Shown: positions 22,808-33,700 of the stretch, in pieces
Layout of the letters: the number at the start of each line of letters is the position of its first letter
How positions within the stretch are numbered: position 1 is the first letter of the stretch
Source: Posidonia oceanica
Taxonomy: Eukaryota; Streptophyta; Magnoliopsida; Alismatales; Posidoniaceae
Assembly: GCA_037176725.1 (NCBI GenBank)
Contig: JAZBRS010000074.1
Location: forward strand, 61,818,001-61,882,000
Length of the DNA: 64,000 nt
Direction: 5' to 3'
The notes under the pieces: model-generated
Seen by the model: the letters and a program-made list of their open reading frames with translations, nothing else
The model's database searches: none
Told to the model about the DNA's origin: nothing
Made by a program: the position numbers and the translations under genes

Positions 22808-23932
22808 CTACTTGATCTTGGCAAATGTAGCCTGACACTCCTCGCTCCAGTCGATTTGCGCATTTTTCTTCAGGAGCTTGAATATGGGTTCACAGATGGG
22901 CGTAAGCTGTGCAATAAAGCGGCTGATATACTGTAAACGCCCAAGCAGACTTCTGACCTCCTTTTCAGTTCTGGGGGGTGGCATGTCCACGATGGCTTTT
23001 GCTTTCATCGAGTCCACCTCAATCCCCCTTTGGCTAACAATGTAGCCGAGCAGTTTGCTAGAAGACACCCCGAATACACACTTCTTGGGATTCAGGCGCA
23101 ACTTGTATTTCCGTAGACGATCAAAGAGCTTTTTTAGACAGGCAAGATGGTCTTTAGGCTCTCTGGTTTTAGCAATCATGTCGTCTACATAGACCTCCAC
23201 TTCTTGGTGCATGAGGTCGTGGAATAGTGCAGTCATGGCCCTCTGATAGGTCGCACCAGCATTCTTCAGACCGAACGGCATGACTTGGTAGCAGAAGACT
23301 CCCCAAGGGGTGATGAATGAAGTCTTTTCCATGTCTTCTTCTGCCATTTTGATTTGGTTATATCCAGAAAAACCGTCCATGAAGGAGAGCATCTTGTGGC
23401 CCGCTGTATTGTCGACTAGGACGTCAATGTGAGGCAAGGGGAAGTTGTCCTTGGGACTCGCCTTGTTCAGGTCCCTGTAGTCGATGCAGATCTGGATTCG
23501 GCCATCTTTCTTGGGCACAGGTACAATGTTTGCCAGCCACTCAGGATAAAGAACGACCTTCAGAAAGTTGACTCTGAGCTGCTTCGTTATCTCTTCTTTG
23601 ATCATGAGTAGCCACTGCGGTCGCCATCTTCTTAGTTTCTGCTTCACTGGCTTGGCATCCAGGTTTAAGGGCAGATTGTGCACCACTATCTCTATGTCAA
23701 GGCCGACCATATCCTCGTAACTCCAGGCGAAGATATCCGCATATTCTTTCAAAAATGCGATGAACTCTGTTCGAGCCTGGGAGGACAGCTGAGCACTAAT
23801 ACGAACTTCTCTAACTTCCTCAGCTGTGCCGATGTTGACAACCTCTGTTTCTTCTTCAACATGGAGGTTGGGGCCTTCTGGGTCGTCGTCATAGGGCCGG
23901 AACTCGGGCAACGGTTCGTCAATCTCATCCAT
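22808..23932 (-). pseudogene. pol (RT): Reverse transcriptase domain of element 1 pol
   Basis: Open over 374 codons. RT motifs appear in order: IVPVPKKDGRIQICIDYRDLN (around residues 136-156), FPLPHIDVL, FMDGFSGYNQI (D186), QVMPFGLKNAGATYQRAM and YVDD at 248-251 (codons 23180-23191). Then follow LRLNPKKCVFGV and the thumb/connection motif LLGRLQYISRFI. All catalytic Asp are kept, unlike in element 2. The segment upstream (residues 1-100) carries the acidic pre-RT region typical of the lineage. It is interrupted from RNase H by TAG 22808 (CAG in element 2). Confidence 0.95.
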
Positions 23933-25663
23933 GCCCGTATCGTCCTCTCCATAAGCAATAAGTTCCGAGAGGATCTCTTTCTCAAAAGAAGGATTTGTGA
24001 TGTCGAAAGAGTGTATATGTTCCGCTGCTTGGCCCTAGTGACGCTTCAGGATGGTCATGCTCACTCGAGTATTCTTGTAGCCTCAGTGCGCGACCTTTGT
24101 CCTAGCAACTCCTTCTGCTGTTTGCTCTGGCCTGACTGATTCTGCTGAGTGCTCTGCTGATACTGCTGAGGGCCTTGTTGATTCTGCTGTTGATCCTGCT
24201 GATGATTCTGCTACTGAGGCTGCTAATAACTCTGTTGCTGATTCTGCTTTCTGCTCTGTTACCACAGCTGCTTGGATTGCTAATGCTTCCTCCTTTGAGT
24301 CTTCTAATGTGCTTGGGGAGGGTATGCCGGACCAGCGGCTGATCTGGGCACTACCGCTTGCTATGCTGCCCCAGTGAGGCATGTGTTGCATAAACCACCT
24401 AGACCCGCCTTCTGGTCGGAGAGTGATGAGTTCATCTGGTCTAGGGGAGTCCGACGTTGCTGAGCCTTCTTCCAGGACCATGATAGAGGCATGGTCTTCT
24501 TGCAGAGGAGGGTCCGTGACCACGGCTTTCCCTTTCCTTTCTGTGGCTCGATGTTCTGCCAGGTCTTCTGCTATTGACTTGAGTTGTTCTTGATAAAGTA
24601 GCTCTAAGTCGGACATCCATGAATCAACCTGGGCTTCTATCACCACTCCTTCCTCCTCGTCTGAGGGTGAGTCGACGTAGTAGGCGCCGGGGGCCTACGG
24701 CACTGGCCCGGCTGCAAGACGGATTGCTGCCCTAGGAATTTGCATGATCTGGCTCATGGGCGCGCCTTATAGCGGCAGCTTTGGCGTGGGAGATCCAAAT
24801 AGACTGGTCAGCAGGGCCACAGATGGGTATGCTGCCAGTGTCACTGTTGCAGGTGGAGGGCAGGCGGAGGTGCTCTTTTGAGGGCTCAAGGGCCGGGAGA
24901 CTATGGCGCTTAGTTGGTCCTCTGCATCTAGTTGTGAGTGTGAGAGTGTAGCTTCTAACGCCATGGGGGCCTGCCATGAGAGTTGCTGCTTTGCGCCAGG
25001 AAGATGCGAAGCAGACTGCGCCGACTGCATTCTCAGTGATACGGCCGCTGGAGTGGGCTGAGCTGTGCTGCTGACTGAATTGATCGACTGTCCCTCCAGA
25101 GAGAGTGACAGTGGCACTCGTGTGATTGTGACCGCAGGTAGCCTGCCCGATTCTGCCAGAAGGAGTGTCTCTGACTCCTATACCGCTACTGCCTGTATTT
25201 GTAATGCAGACGTGGCTGTAAAAGTGTGAGGGCTTGCCAGTTCTGCCACAGAGCCTACTGAGCTGTCTGCTGTATCTGCTAGAGGGAGAGCTGAACATGC
25301 TGACTGTGGTACCTCTGTGCTGATCATTGCCTTGCTGCCAGTTGGGACTGCCTCTACTATGCCAGACTGCTCCTCATCCGAGTAGTAGTCCTCAATGCAG
25401 ACCCAGTCTTCTGTCGGCACCGCGGCTTGATCATCGGTTGATCCCAGAACTCCTGCACTGGTGAAGTTAGTGAGGTCTCTGGGAATGGCTGGCTCTTGAT
25501 CCTTGAGCTGAAGGCGGTGATCTTCGTTGAGCTTGGGTTCGTAACCGAGGCCTTCAGATTTCCTCCGCTCCAGCGCTACGATCGGCTCTGCGATCCCCTG
25601 GCCATGACGCCCGAGCGGTGTACCCTTTATGTAACCCCACTTGTGACATACATTCTCGACCAT
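23933..25663 (-). pseudogene. Protease-RT linker region of element 1
   Basis: This is about 1.7 kb in the same frame as protease and RT, encoding a Ser/Ala/Glu-rich low-complexity stretch (AESTRPSAVSAEHSAES-like repeats at 24120-24300) with no domain I recognise. It is broken by TAG 25178, TAA 24767, TAG 24695, TGA 24083 and TAG 24035, each with a sense codon in element 2. The related Ogre elements have an intron at about this place; here the frame is continuous apart from point stops, so an intron is not needed. Confidence 0.65.
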
Positions 25664-26296
25664 TCAGAAGGGGTTGCTGTGAACGGCCAAGGAGTTGACG
25701 CGTTCGAGATCAGGAATGAAGTTAACCGGCTCACATCGATTAACGCGATACAAAGCGTCGGAGGTTTCAGGGTCAAATGGGATAACTTGTGAAGACACAG
25801 GGGAGACTGCCTCGATCCGCTCCTTCTCAAAGTTCTCCACCATGACGACAATGACATCATCGCCGCGACGGTACTTTATCATCCGATGGAGGGTCGAAGG
25901 AAGGACCCGATGCTTGTGAAGCCAAGGGCGCCCAAGCAGAAGATTGAAATTCGACTTCAAGTTGACGACATAGAATTCTACATCGAAGATGACCGGGCCG
26001 ATGGCAAGAGGAATAATCAGAATCCCTAGAGCGTCATGGTGGGTGTTGTCAAAAGCTGTCATTCCCTTCACGGCTGGCGTGATGTCCTCGGCTTTGAATC
26101 CAAGCTTGGTTGCAGTACGCAAGGGGCAGACGTTAAGGCCTGACCCATTATCAACCAGTGTTAGGGGAATGCGAAAGTTTTTGAACTGAACCGTGATGAA
26201 CAGGGGCTGATTGTGATTAATCTCCGCTGGAGGCAGCTCATCACTTGTAAAAGAGATGACTTGGGGCTCCGCAACCATCCCTACCATGCTTTCCAA
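25664..26296 (-). pseudogene. pol (PR): Aspartic protease domain of element 1
   Basis: This retropepsin processes the polyprotein. The active-site motif is LVDNGSGLNVCP, with D49 of the segment at codon 26150-26152; DNGS in place of DTGS is usual in this lineage. Further on are VIFDVEFYVV and FNLLLGRPWLHKH (the ILGRPWL-like flap/end motif). The segment ends at a TGA (25664-25666) where element 2 has CGA. It is in the same frame as gag upstream, so gag and pol form one polyprotein. Confidence 0.92.
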
Positions 26297-26314
26297 GGCT
26301 GAAGGCTCAATAGA

Positions 26315-27937
26315 CTAGGACACACGGGCGGCCTGGAACACGCGAAGAAAAGCCTCGCGGTGTTCCGTAGAGGTGTGGATTAGGTCCCAAATGGAAATGT
26401 CAGCTTTGACCTTCTTAAGTTGGGAGGTTATGTCTGCCTTCGGTTGGTTCTTTTTGGCAACAGGAGGGGTTGTTTTGGCAAGCTCTGAGGGGGTAGTGGC
26501 AGGAAGTTGGGCCGCTACAGGTTGGGCAGGGATTTGGCTTGCTACAGGTTGATCTGGGGTTGGATCTGCTACGGGTTGGTTGGAGGGTGGGGGCATAGCA
26601 GGTTTAGGGTGATTTGGCCTAATTGCCGGTGTTGGGGGCTTGTAGACCCTCCCTGATCGCGTTACTTCCGCACACATTTCTGTGGCGTAACTGTAAGGGA
26701 CGCGATGGGTGTCCAAGGTTAAATCAATAACCACTGGAGCACGTGCTGCGAGCACAGGAGGGGTTACAGGGGGACCTATTGGGTACTGAGGTCTACCTAG
26801 AGGGTATGGTTGTTGGGGTGGGAAGGCTGGGGCAGGTTGAGGTCTGCCTAGAAGGTGTACAAGAGATTCTAGCTGAGGTCGCCCTAAGAGGTGGAGGGGG
26901 GATCTAGGCTGGGCCCTAGCTAGAAGGTGTACAGGGGATTGAGCCTGAGGAAGCACAGTAGGGGGCGCGAAGGGGCGCTCCGACCTGGCACGCGGTCGGA
27001 TCATGTGAATTCCCGACTCAGAGCCGGCAACTGCCGCAAGATAGAGATTCATGGGGAAAGGCTCAGAGATATCAAAGATAAGATCAGAAGGGTCTACCGC
27101 AGAGGTAGTAGGCCCAGAAGGGAAGACAGAGTGGATGCCTGAGGTTCCCGCCCCTCCCGAATAAGAGTGCTCCGGTAGGGGTTGGTGGATGATGCCAGAA
27201 TGAGGGAGAACAGCTGAATGTGCAGATGCATGTGTGTGTGCTTGAGCGGATGCCTCGTGCGTGTCAATCACAATCGTTCCCGATTCGATTAAATCCTGAA
27301 TAGCGTTCCGCAAGGAGAAGCAATTGTCCGTCGAATGCCCGGCACTTCGATGGAAATTGCAGAAGAGGTTCGCCCTAAACCAATGTGGCAAGGGATTTGG
27401 GGGCGGACGAACCTCCGGGAACTTCAGGAGCGATGCAACCTTTGGCAAGATGACCGTGAGTGGTTCCACCAGTGGGGCGAATTTCCACTTCTCAGTGAGT
27501 GGCCTTCTTTGCCTCTGGTATGAGCCTTGCTGAACCGGTGCGACGGGATAGACCGATCTAGCGGTGGTTGTGATTTGTGGTGTGGGTGGATTCCTAGGTG
27601 CAGGAGCGTACACCATCTGAGCTGGGGCAGGCCGGGATGGCAAGCGAACAGGCACAGTAGGGGAGTCGACGAATGCAACAGCGGTTTTCAGCGAGTCTTT
27701 CCTCTTCGGGCAGTTGTTGTTGCTGCCGCTGTTGTTGTTGGAGGCGCTGCTGTTGGCACTGTTACTGCTGATCGCGGCCTGCTTAGCGAACGTGGAGAGA
27801 GCCGGGAAGTTGCCACTCCGCAAAGAACTCTCCACGCGCACTCCAGCTCTGATGAGTGCTGCAAAAGTAGTGACTGGTTGGATGCTAAGCAGAGCTCCAA
27901 GAGATGGCTGCGCCCCTTTAATGACGATCTCAATAGA
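26315..27937 (-). pseudogene. gag: gag C-terminal part with zinc-knuckle-like motif, element 1
   Basis: This region contains a Ser/Asn-rich stretch (NNNSGSNNN), a Pro-rich region and the motif LFCNFHRSAGHSTDNCFSLRN (residues 159-179 of the segment starting at 27841), a C/H/C nucleocapsid-like motif typical of Tat gag. A long Pro/Gln/Leu-rich repeat stretch follows (HLLGRPQ units, around 26780-26960), then the sequence leading into protease. It ends at TAG 26315 (CAA in element 2). The homopolymer-rich region is where element 2 has a frameshift. Confidence 0.85.
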
Positions 27938-28663
27938 CTACTCGTCAGAGGGTCTATCTCGAACCTGAGAGGCAAGGGCGCGCCAGGGGCCGACGTACTC
28001 CCCGAACGGCTCGCCGGAATTCTGCTTGATTGCGATCAAGTCCGCCCGCTTTGGGACTAGATCGAGGTTGAAGGAGTATTGTTCCAGGAACGCCTGACTG
28101 AGGTCGTTCCAAGTCTTGATGGCTGATATATCAAGCGATGTAAACCACTTGAGTGCCGGCCCGGTCAAACTCTTCTGGAACAGGCGGATCAGCAACCTCT
28201 CGTCAGCCTGAAGCTGAGTGAGATCACCGCAATATGCCTTCAGGTGTGCCACGGGGCAGCCCCTACCATTGTATTTCTCGAAGTCCGAGATTTTGAACTT
28301 CGGAGGGAGTACCGCCTCTGGAAAGCAGCAGAGGTCCCGAAATTGGTAGGTCTGGTGCTCAGTACCCTGCACTAGTCGTAGTGCCTTCTCCAAGACGTCC
28401 ATCCGATTGTTGATGGAGTCCGGAGTTGCTGTTATAGGGGAGGGATCAGCAGGGGTAGTGAGCACATACGCCGAATGGGTCGTACCTAAGTGCTCCTCCG
28501 GATCTACCATAGCGTCGCCTGGTGGAGCAACGGGATGGCTGGCGTATCCGTGCTGGGGAACTGTGTATGCAGGAGTGTATGCAAGATGCTGGGCTTGATG
28601 CAAAGGAGAAGAGTAAATGCCATGCTGTGCTGTGATAGGGGTAGGATGACGGAGCACCAGTTG
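27938..28663 (-). pseudogene. gag: gag capsid domain (retrotransposon gag), element 1
   Basis: This is the retrotransposon gag domain that forms the virus-like particle. Motifs: KFKISDFEKYNGRG, HLKAYCGDLTQLQADERLL, LFQKSLTGPALKWFTSL, TWNDLSQAFLEQYSFN and LIAIKQNSGEPFGEY. It follows directly, in the same frame, a TAG at 28664-28666 that element 2 shares. It is closed by TAG 27938, where element 2 has GAA. Confidence 0.9.
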
Positions 28664-29371
28664 CTATACAAGCGGGGTGCCAGACAGCGAGCCAGTGAGG
28701 TACTGGGCTCCAGCCGGTCCGAATGACTGACCACCAGGGGGAAGAGGAGCATGCTGTGCTAAGTGTTGTGCAGCGGGAGGCGGTAAACGGGCCCCCATCG
28801 TCGGAACCGTGAGCAGTTGAGACGATGGTCGAGGCGGAGGTGTGGAGGTAGATGCATGAAATGCAGGAACTGGCCTCAAAGGAACCTCAGGAACGACAGG
28901 AGCACAAGAAGGACGAACTGATAGAGCCATGCCCTGTAGTCTCTGAGCAAGCTCCATCAGGTGCTGGTACTGCGCCTCAGGCGTCTCGCCAGTGGGGACG
29001 CTGAAGTGCAGTGCCGGCGAAGGTTGAGAGGCAAATGGCACGGACACAAACTGTCCGGGGGGAAAAGGTTCTACAGTAAAAGTCGCAGCAGCGGTAGAAG
29101 GGATGTCAAAAGCGACGTATCCCTGGGATGGAGGGGGTAGTGGCATCTCCGAAGCGCGAGTGACGGTCGTCAAGATAGACTCGGCAACCGGATCCGGAGG
29201 GAGAGATGCTTGCCACTGTCCCGGGACATACTGAGATCCTAGAGGCGTCAGGGGAGGAAACCCTGGCGTCGGAGGGGGAACAACGGGGACAGAAGGAGCA
29301 ACCGGAGGGGCCAGAACGGAAACACCCTCCGTGACAGGAGTGAAAAGAGGCTCACTGACGTACTGGGCCAT
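28664..29371 (-). CDS. gag: gag N-terminal 235-codon ORF, element 1
   Basis: It starts at ATG 29371 (MAQYVSEPLF) and ends at TAG 28664-28666. It is rich in Pro, with a heptad-like stretch YQHLMELAQRLQGMAL. The frame is open further upstream, but to a TTG only, so the first ATG is preferred. Element 2 has the same ATG (58408), the same length of 708 nt and the same TAG. The capsid domain continues in the same frame after the stop. It is either a separate small ORF, the N-terminus of gag with a leaky stop, or a stop inherited from a defective common ancestor. Confidence 0.7.
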   Translation of the reverse strand: MAQYVSEPLFTPVTEGVSVLAPPVAPSVPVVPPPTPGFPPLTPLGSQYVPGQWQASLPPDPVAESILTTVTRASEMPLPPPSQGYVAFDIPSTAAATFTVEPFPPGQFVSVPFASQPSPALHFSVPTGETPEAQYQHLMELAQRLQGMALSVRPSCAPVVPEVPLRPVPAFHASTSTPPPRPSSQLLTVPTMGARLPPPAAQHLAQHAPLPPGGQSFGPAGAQYLTGSLSGTPLV

Positions 29372-30692
29372 TGCTGACCTAGAGCGCGTAAGAATGGGGC
29401 TGCGACGGGTGTGCAAACGGCGATTCCTAATAGGAGCTATCGTCGCAAAGGCGGATAGCTCAGAAGAGGGAATGGTCGCGAATAAGGTCGCAACAGGGGT
29501 GTCAACAAGGGTCGGTACTCAAGCTCTAGCAAGGGGAACTCACTTACCGATCACTGATGACACAAACAGAAGGAAACTGGGGTTAGAAACTGAAAAGACG
29601 GATGCAAATGAGTTAAGTTAAATGGCATGAATGATATGTATGCTTTCTAGTATGCCCCCTTACCTAACTAGTGTATCTTAGCAGGTGATCTACTTCGGGT
29701 ATCCCTGGGTGTACGGGTCACCGACTCAGGTCAGAAAAGTAGGTTCCCTGCCTAACTCCTGGCCCAAAGCTCAGGTAATGACAGGGTGGTGCGTTGGTGG
29801 CCTCGACCCCGCCAAAGCGTGGGTGGTACCCTCTACTAACACCGACACGACCCCTGAACAAAAGGGGGGACAGACCGACTGACTCGCGCCACGCCCAAAG
29901 CGGTGGAACAAGAGGCTGGGACTGTCCTTCGTGGACTAATAGGTGGACTCAGATGAGAAGATGCATGCCCTATATGATGCTTATGCAAATGATTAAAGTC
30001 TTTTATCTTGCGCGTTTTATTAACCCAAGGGGGTGAAGGATTGTTTGAAGTCTCTAGTTACTCCTAGAAGTTCCTTTTACTTGCCATTTTTAGTTAACCA
30101 TGGGGAGAGCAAACAAGTCTCTACTATCCTAGGCATGGCATGTGCGAAAGGGAAGAGAAATCAGTCAAATATGGCAGGCAAACAGCACACAACACAGCAA
30201 AAGGCAAGTGCATGGCATGTGCGAGTGTTCGTGAGCATGATAGTGAAGAAAAAGCATTCATCATGTCAAAAGGCATATATGCAAGGCATGTGCGTGCGTA
30301 GTGACATAGCAAACGTGTAAGAAAAGCATTCATCATTCAAAAAGCATGCATTGTTGCCAAACAAGTATGTAGACATGCATTGTGCAGGAAATGAAGCAAT
30401 AATAAGCAGATAGATAAAGAAAGATAAAGACAAGTAAGCATTAAAGCCGGTAAGAGCAGAAGCAACGAAATAAGCAGGTAAACAAGCAACAGAGACAAAG
30501 CAGAGTAAGGCAAAGCAAACGCCACAGCGAAGCAGACGAGGCAGGTGCAAAACCTAAGCAAAGTAGCCATGAGGCGACTTGCTAGGAGTTTGCACAGAAG
30601 AGCAAGCAAAACAAGCAAAGAAGGTGTAAAAGGCAAACAAAGAAAGCAAATCCCAAGCGAGCGAAAGTGAAGGCGAAAGCCGGAGTCTAGCA
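29372..30692 (-). other. 5' leader of element 1 (PBS to gag)
   Basis: About 1.3 kb between PBS and gag ATG, homologous to 58409-59715 of element 2. It includes a GCATGT/AGCAAA-rich stretch (30100-30660). No conserved reading frame is seen; the plus- and minus-strand ORFs here differ between the two copies. It should contain packaging signals, but none can be identified by sequence alone. Confidence 0.6.
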
Positions 30693-30710
30693 TCCCCAGC
30701 GGAGTCGCCA
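30693..30710 (-). promoter_or_regulatory. tRNA primer-binding site of element 1
   Basis: On the minus strand TGGCGACTCCGCTGGGGA starts one nucleotide after the 5' LTR end (…TTACTACA). A TGG start complementary to a tRNA CCA end is as expected. Ogre-like elements are reported to use tRNA-Arg, which I cannot verify here. Element 2 has the variant TGGCGACTCTGCTAGGGA. Confidence 0.85.
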
Positions 30711-30711
30711 C

Positions 30712-33700
30712 TGTAGTAATCCCAATCAGAATCAGGCTTACTATTGGCAGCGATGGTCCGAGGAGGAGGGCTCAACTCGAAAACACTTAAAATAGAGGAG
30801 AAAAGGTAAGAAGATAAGACAAATCAGAGTCGCCACCGTGTCTATTATCGGGAGACAAGGAAAACCGGGGGAAATGCGTGAATTAACACGCAAAACCAAG
30901 CAAGAAATGCAAAGCAAAGCAATGCGAAGGAAAACAAATGCAAATACATGCAAATGAGATGACTCATGCCTAGGATAAGGGCAATATGGTTATTGCGGGC
31001 CAAAAGACTGGGCAAGGACTCCTGTTACGTGCGGGGAAGGTGTTAGGCACCCCCGACACGCCCGAGAATCGGTCTCTCTAGGCTTACGCTCGCATACGCA
31101 GGGAAATGCAGATTTGAATGCCTAAATGCCAATGAATGCCAGAATGAATGCTCATAGGTGTGCTCTAAGTGGTAGGATGCAATGCAGGAAAGTAAACGTT
31201 CAGTCTAAGTGCTCAGCAGCGCTGTCAGTGTTCCGAACCGGGCGGAACTTGGCTCGTGAGAACTCCAGGCAGTAAGCATCACTGCCCTATATGCAAATGC
31301 AAGCGAAAAAGCAAAACGACGGTAAAACCAAGCAATGCAGGCGACATGCAAAAGAAAACGGCGTAAAGCACGCGAAATAATGCAAGAAAAGAGAGCGGCA
31401 CGCAAAACGGTGCAAGAAAACAAGACGGGCACGCAAAACGGTGCCAAAAGCAAAGCGGGCTCGCAAAACGGTGCCAAAAACAAGGCGGGCACGCGAAACG
31501 GTGCCAAAAGTGAAGCAGGCATGCAAAACGGTGCCAAAAGCGAAGTGGGCACGCAAAATGGTGCCAAAAGCGGAGCGAGCACGCGAAAAGGTGCCAAAAG
31601 CGGCGAAATAAAACCTCGGCAAAACCATGCAGATGCAAATGCAAAGAAAGAGGACAAGAGAAGTGAAAGGAGAGGCAAACAGTGTGTGTGTGAGAACAGA
31701 CACTGTTTAAAGGCCACGCAGAGTAGGTGTGAAGACCTACAAAGGGGAAAATAAGCAAGTGGAGGGATTACCACCGCTTTGTGACTGTTTCCCACTAAGC
31801 CGCCCCACGATGCGTCTCGCACGCTGCCCAAAGCTCGCGGTGCGATCGGGTCGTGGAAAAGGTGGAAGAAAGTCGCAATAAGTGGTGAATCCAGGGGAAA
31901 CGCAACACAAAACACTTAGGAATACGCGAAAAGAGGAACGGGATTGATAGATAAGAAGAGGAAGTCCTATTCTACATGTTCGAGGAAACAAAAAGCGAAA
32001 ATGATGCATGCAATGCAAATGGTATGCAAATGAATGCTGTGCAGGGGTTCAGAAGGACATACCTGGAAAATCTGAGGCCTGATCTGAGATCTGCTTGCTC
32101 CATGCTGAAGAGCGCTCCGCCGGGGTCGTCTGGGTAGCTTGTTTGAGAAGATCCAACGGTCGGATTGGGAGGTATCCCAGCTTCAAGGCAGAGGGGCCAG
32201 AACAGGGGGAAGAATAGAACTAAGTGTACAGGGGGTCCTAGGGGTGTGCAAACAGGTCCTCCCTTGTGAATGGGAGCTAATGATGCTTGAGTGTGTGCAA
32301 ATGATGCAAAAAACTAGGATGCATGAGTGCAATGCATGCAAAATGCAAGAAAAGGCTTAAGGGTGATTTTTCAGAAAATTGGGGATTTAAATGCAATTTT
32401 TGAAAGGATGGGGGTCTAAATGCAAAGATTTTGGAAAGTTTGGGCTTTCATGCAAGGATTTTGAAAAAAGGAGGGTTTGCATGCAATTTTACAAAAGACA
32501 GGGTCTAAAATGCAATTTTCCAAGAGGGGTATGCACTAGGACAAGTTTTGAAAACATGTGGCAGATTAAGATGCAATTTTAAAATCATTAGGGTCCAAAA
32601 TGCAATTTTTCCAGCAAAACAGGGGTCTAGTGGGTCTGAAAATGCAGATGGGGACCTATATGCAATTTTCCAAACATGCAAGGTCTAAAACGCAATTTAA
32701 TAAGCAAAAATATGCATTAAAAAGACAGATAGAGGATTGGTATGCAATTTTCAAATTATGCAGGGTTAAAAATGCAATTTTTGAAGCAAAATATGCATTT
32801 AAAAGACAGACAGAGGATTGGTATGCAATTTTCAAATTATGCAGGGTTAAAAATGCAATTTTTGAAGCAAAATATGCATTTAAATGACTACTGTGCATTG
32901 AGGATGGACCTATATGCAAAAATCAAAAAACAGAGGAGAAACAATGCAATGCAGCAAGCGAAAATTGAAAAATAAAAGCTAAGTTAACAGGACAGAGGAC
33001 TACTATGCAATTGCAGAAAGCAATGAGGGCCTGAAATGCAATTTTATATGGCAAACTTAGAGGATTAAATTAGATCAATTAACTGCAGGACTAACATGCA
33101 ATAATCAAAAGCTGAAGGGCCAAAACCAAACGTATTACTGAAGGAAAGCACAGTAAAAGGACTAACATGCAAATAAAGAGAACCACATATTTTTCATGCA
33201 ATTTTATATGGTTTTAACTCAGAAATAAGCAGATTTAATCAAATAAAGGACCTGAACTCGAAGCTCGTTTTCATGGAGCGAAGTTCCGCAGACCAGAGTG
33301 GCGGGACGAGCTCGAAGCTCGTCGGAGAAGACAGAGTTGACCTGGCGTTAACTCGGCGCAGGAGAGAAGGAATCCCTAAGCTGAGGGGCGGAAAAGCGAG
33401 AGGAGAGGGAGATTAACCTACGGGTGAAAAGAGATACCTGATTCGCTGGCTGGAGCACCCTCCCGACGTCGGTCGACTTTGCAGAAGTCGGCGAGCCTGG
33501 TCCGGCTGCTGCGGGTGTCGTCCGCTGCTTGCGAGGATCGGAGTTGCTTCCACGGAGCCCTCCACTACTTCTCAGACGCCTGGACGCGAGCTCTGAAGAC
33601 CGGAGACAGGATCGAGATTTTTGGGTGCTGCTGGTTTTGCCGGAGACGGGGGGAGGTGTTCGCTGCTCCTCAGGCCGAACGGAGCCTTCTGGCAGGTTGC

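Noticed and set aside
20564..29371. Idea that all in-frame TAG codons are read through (recoded amber)
   Set aside because: Except for the one at 28664, the stops compared differ between the two elements and correspond to sense codons in the other copy, so they are ordinary mutations.
11449..30711. Reading LTR B (11449-17829) as the 3' LTR of element 1
   Set aside because: It lacks an adjoining PPT and has its own CAAGC duplication; the LTR at 1-2764 is about 98% identical to the 5' LTR and adjoins a PPT, so it is the true partner.
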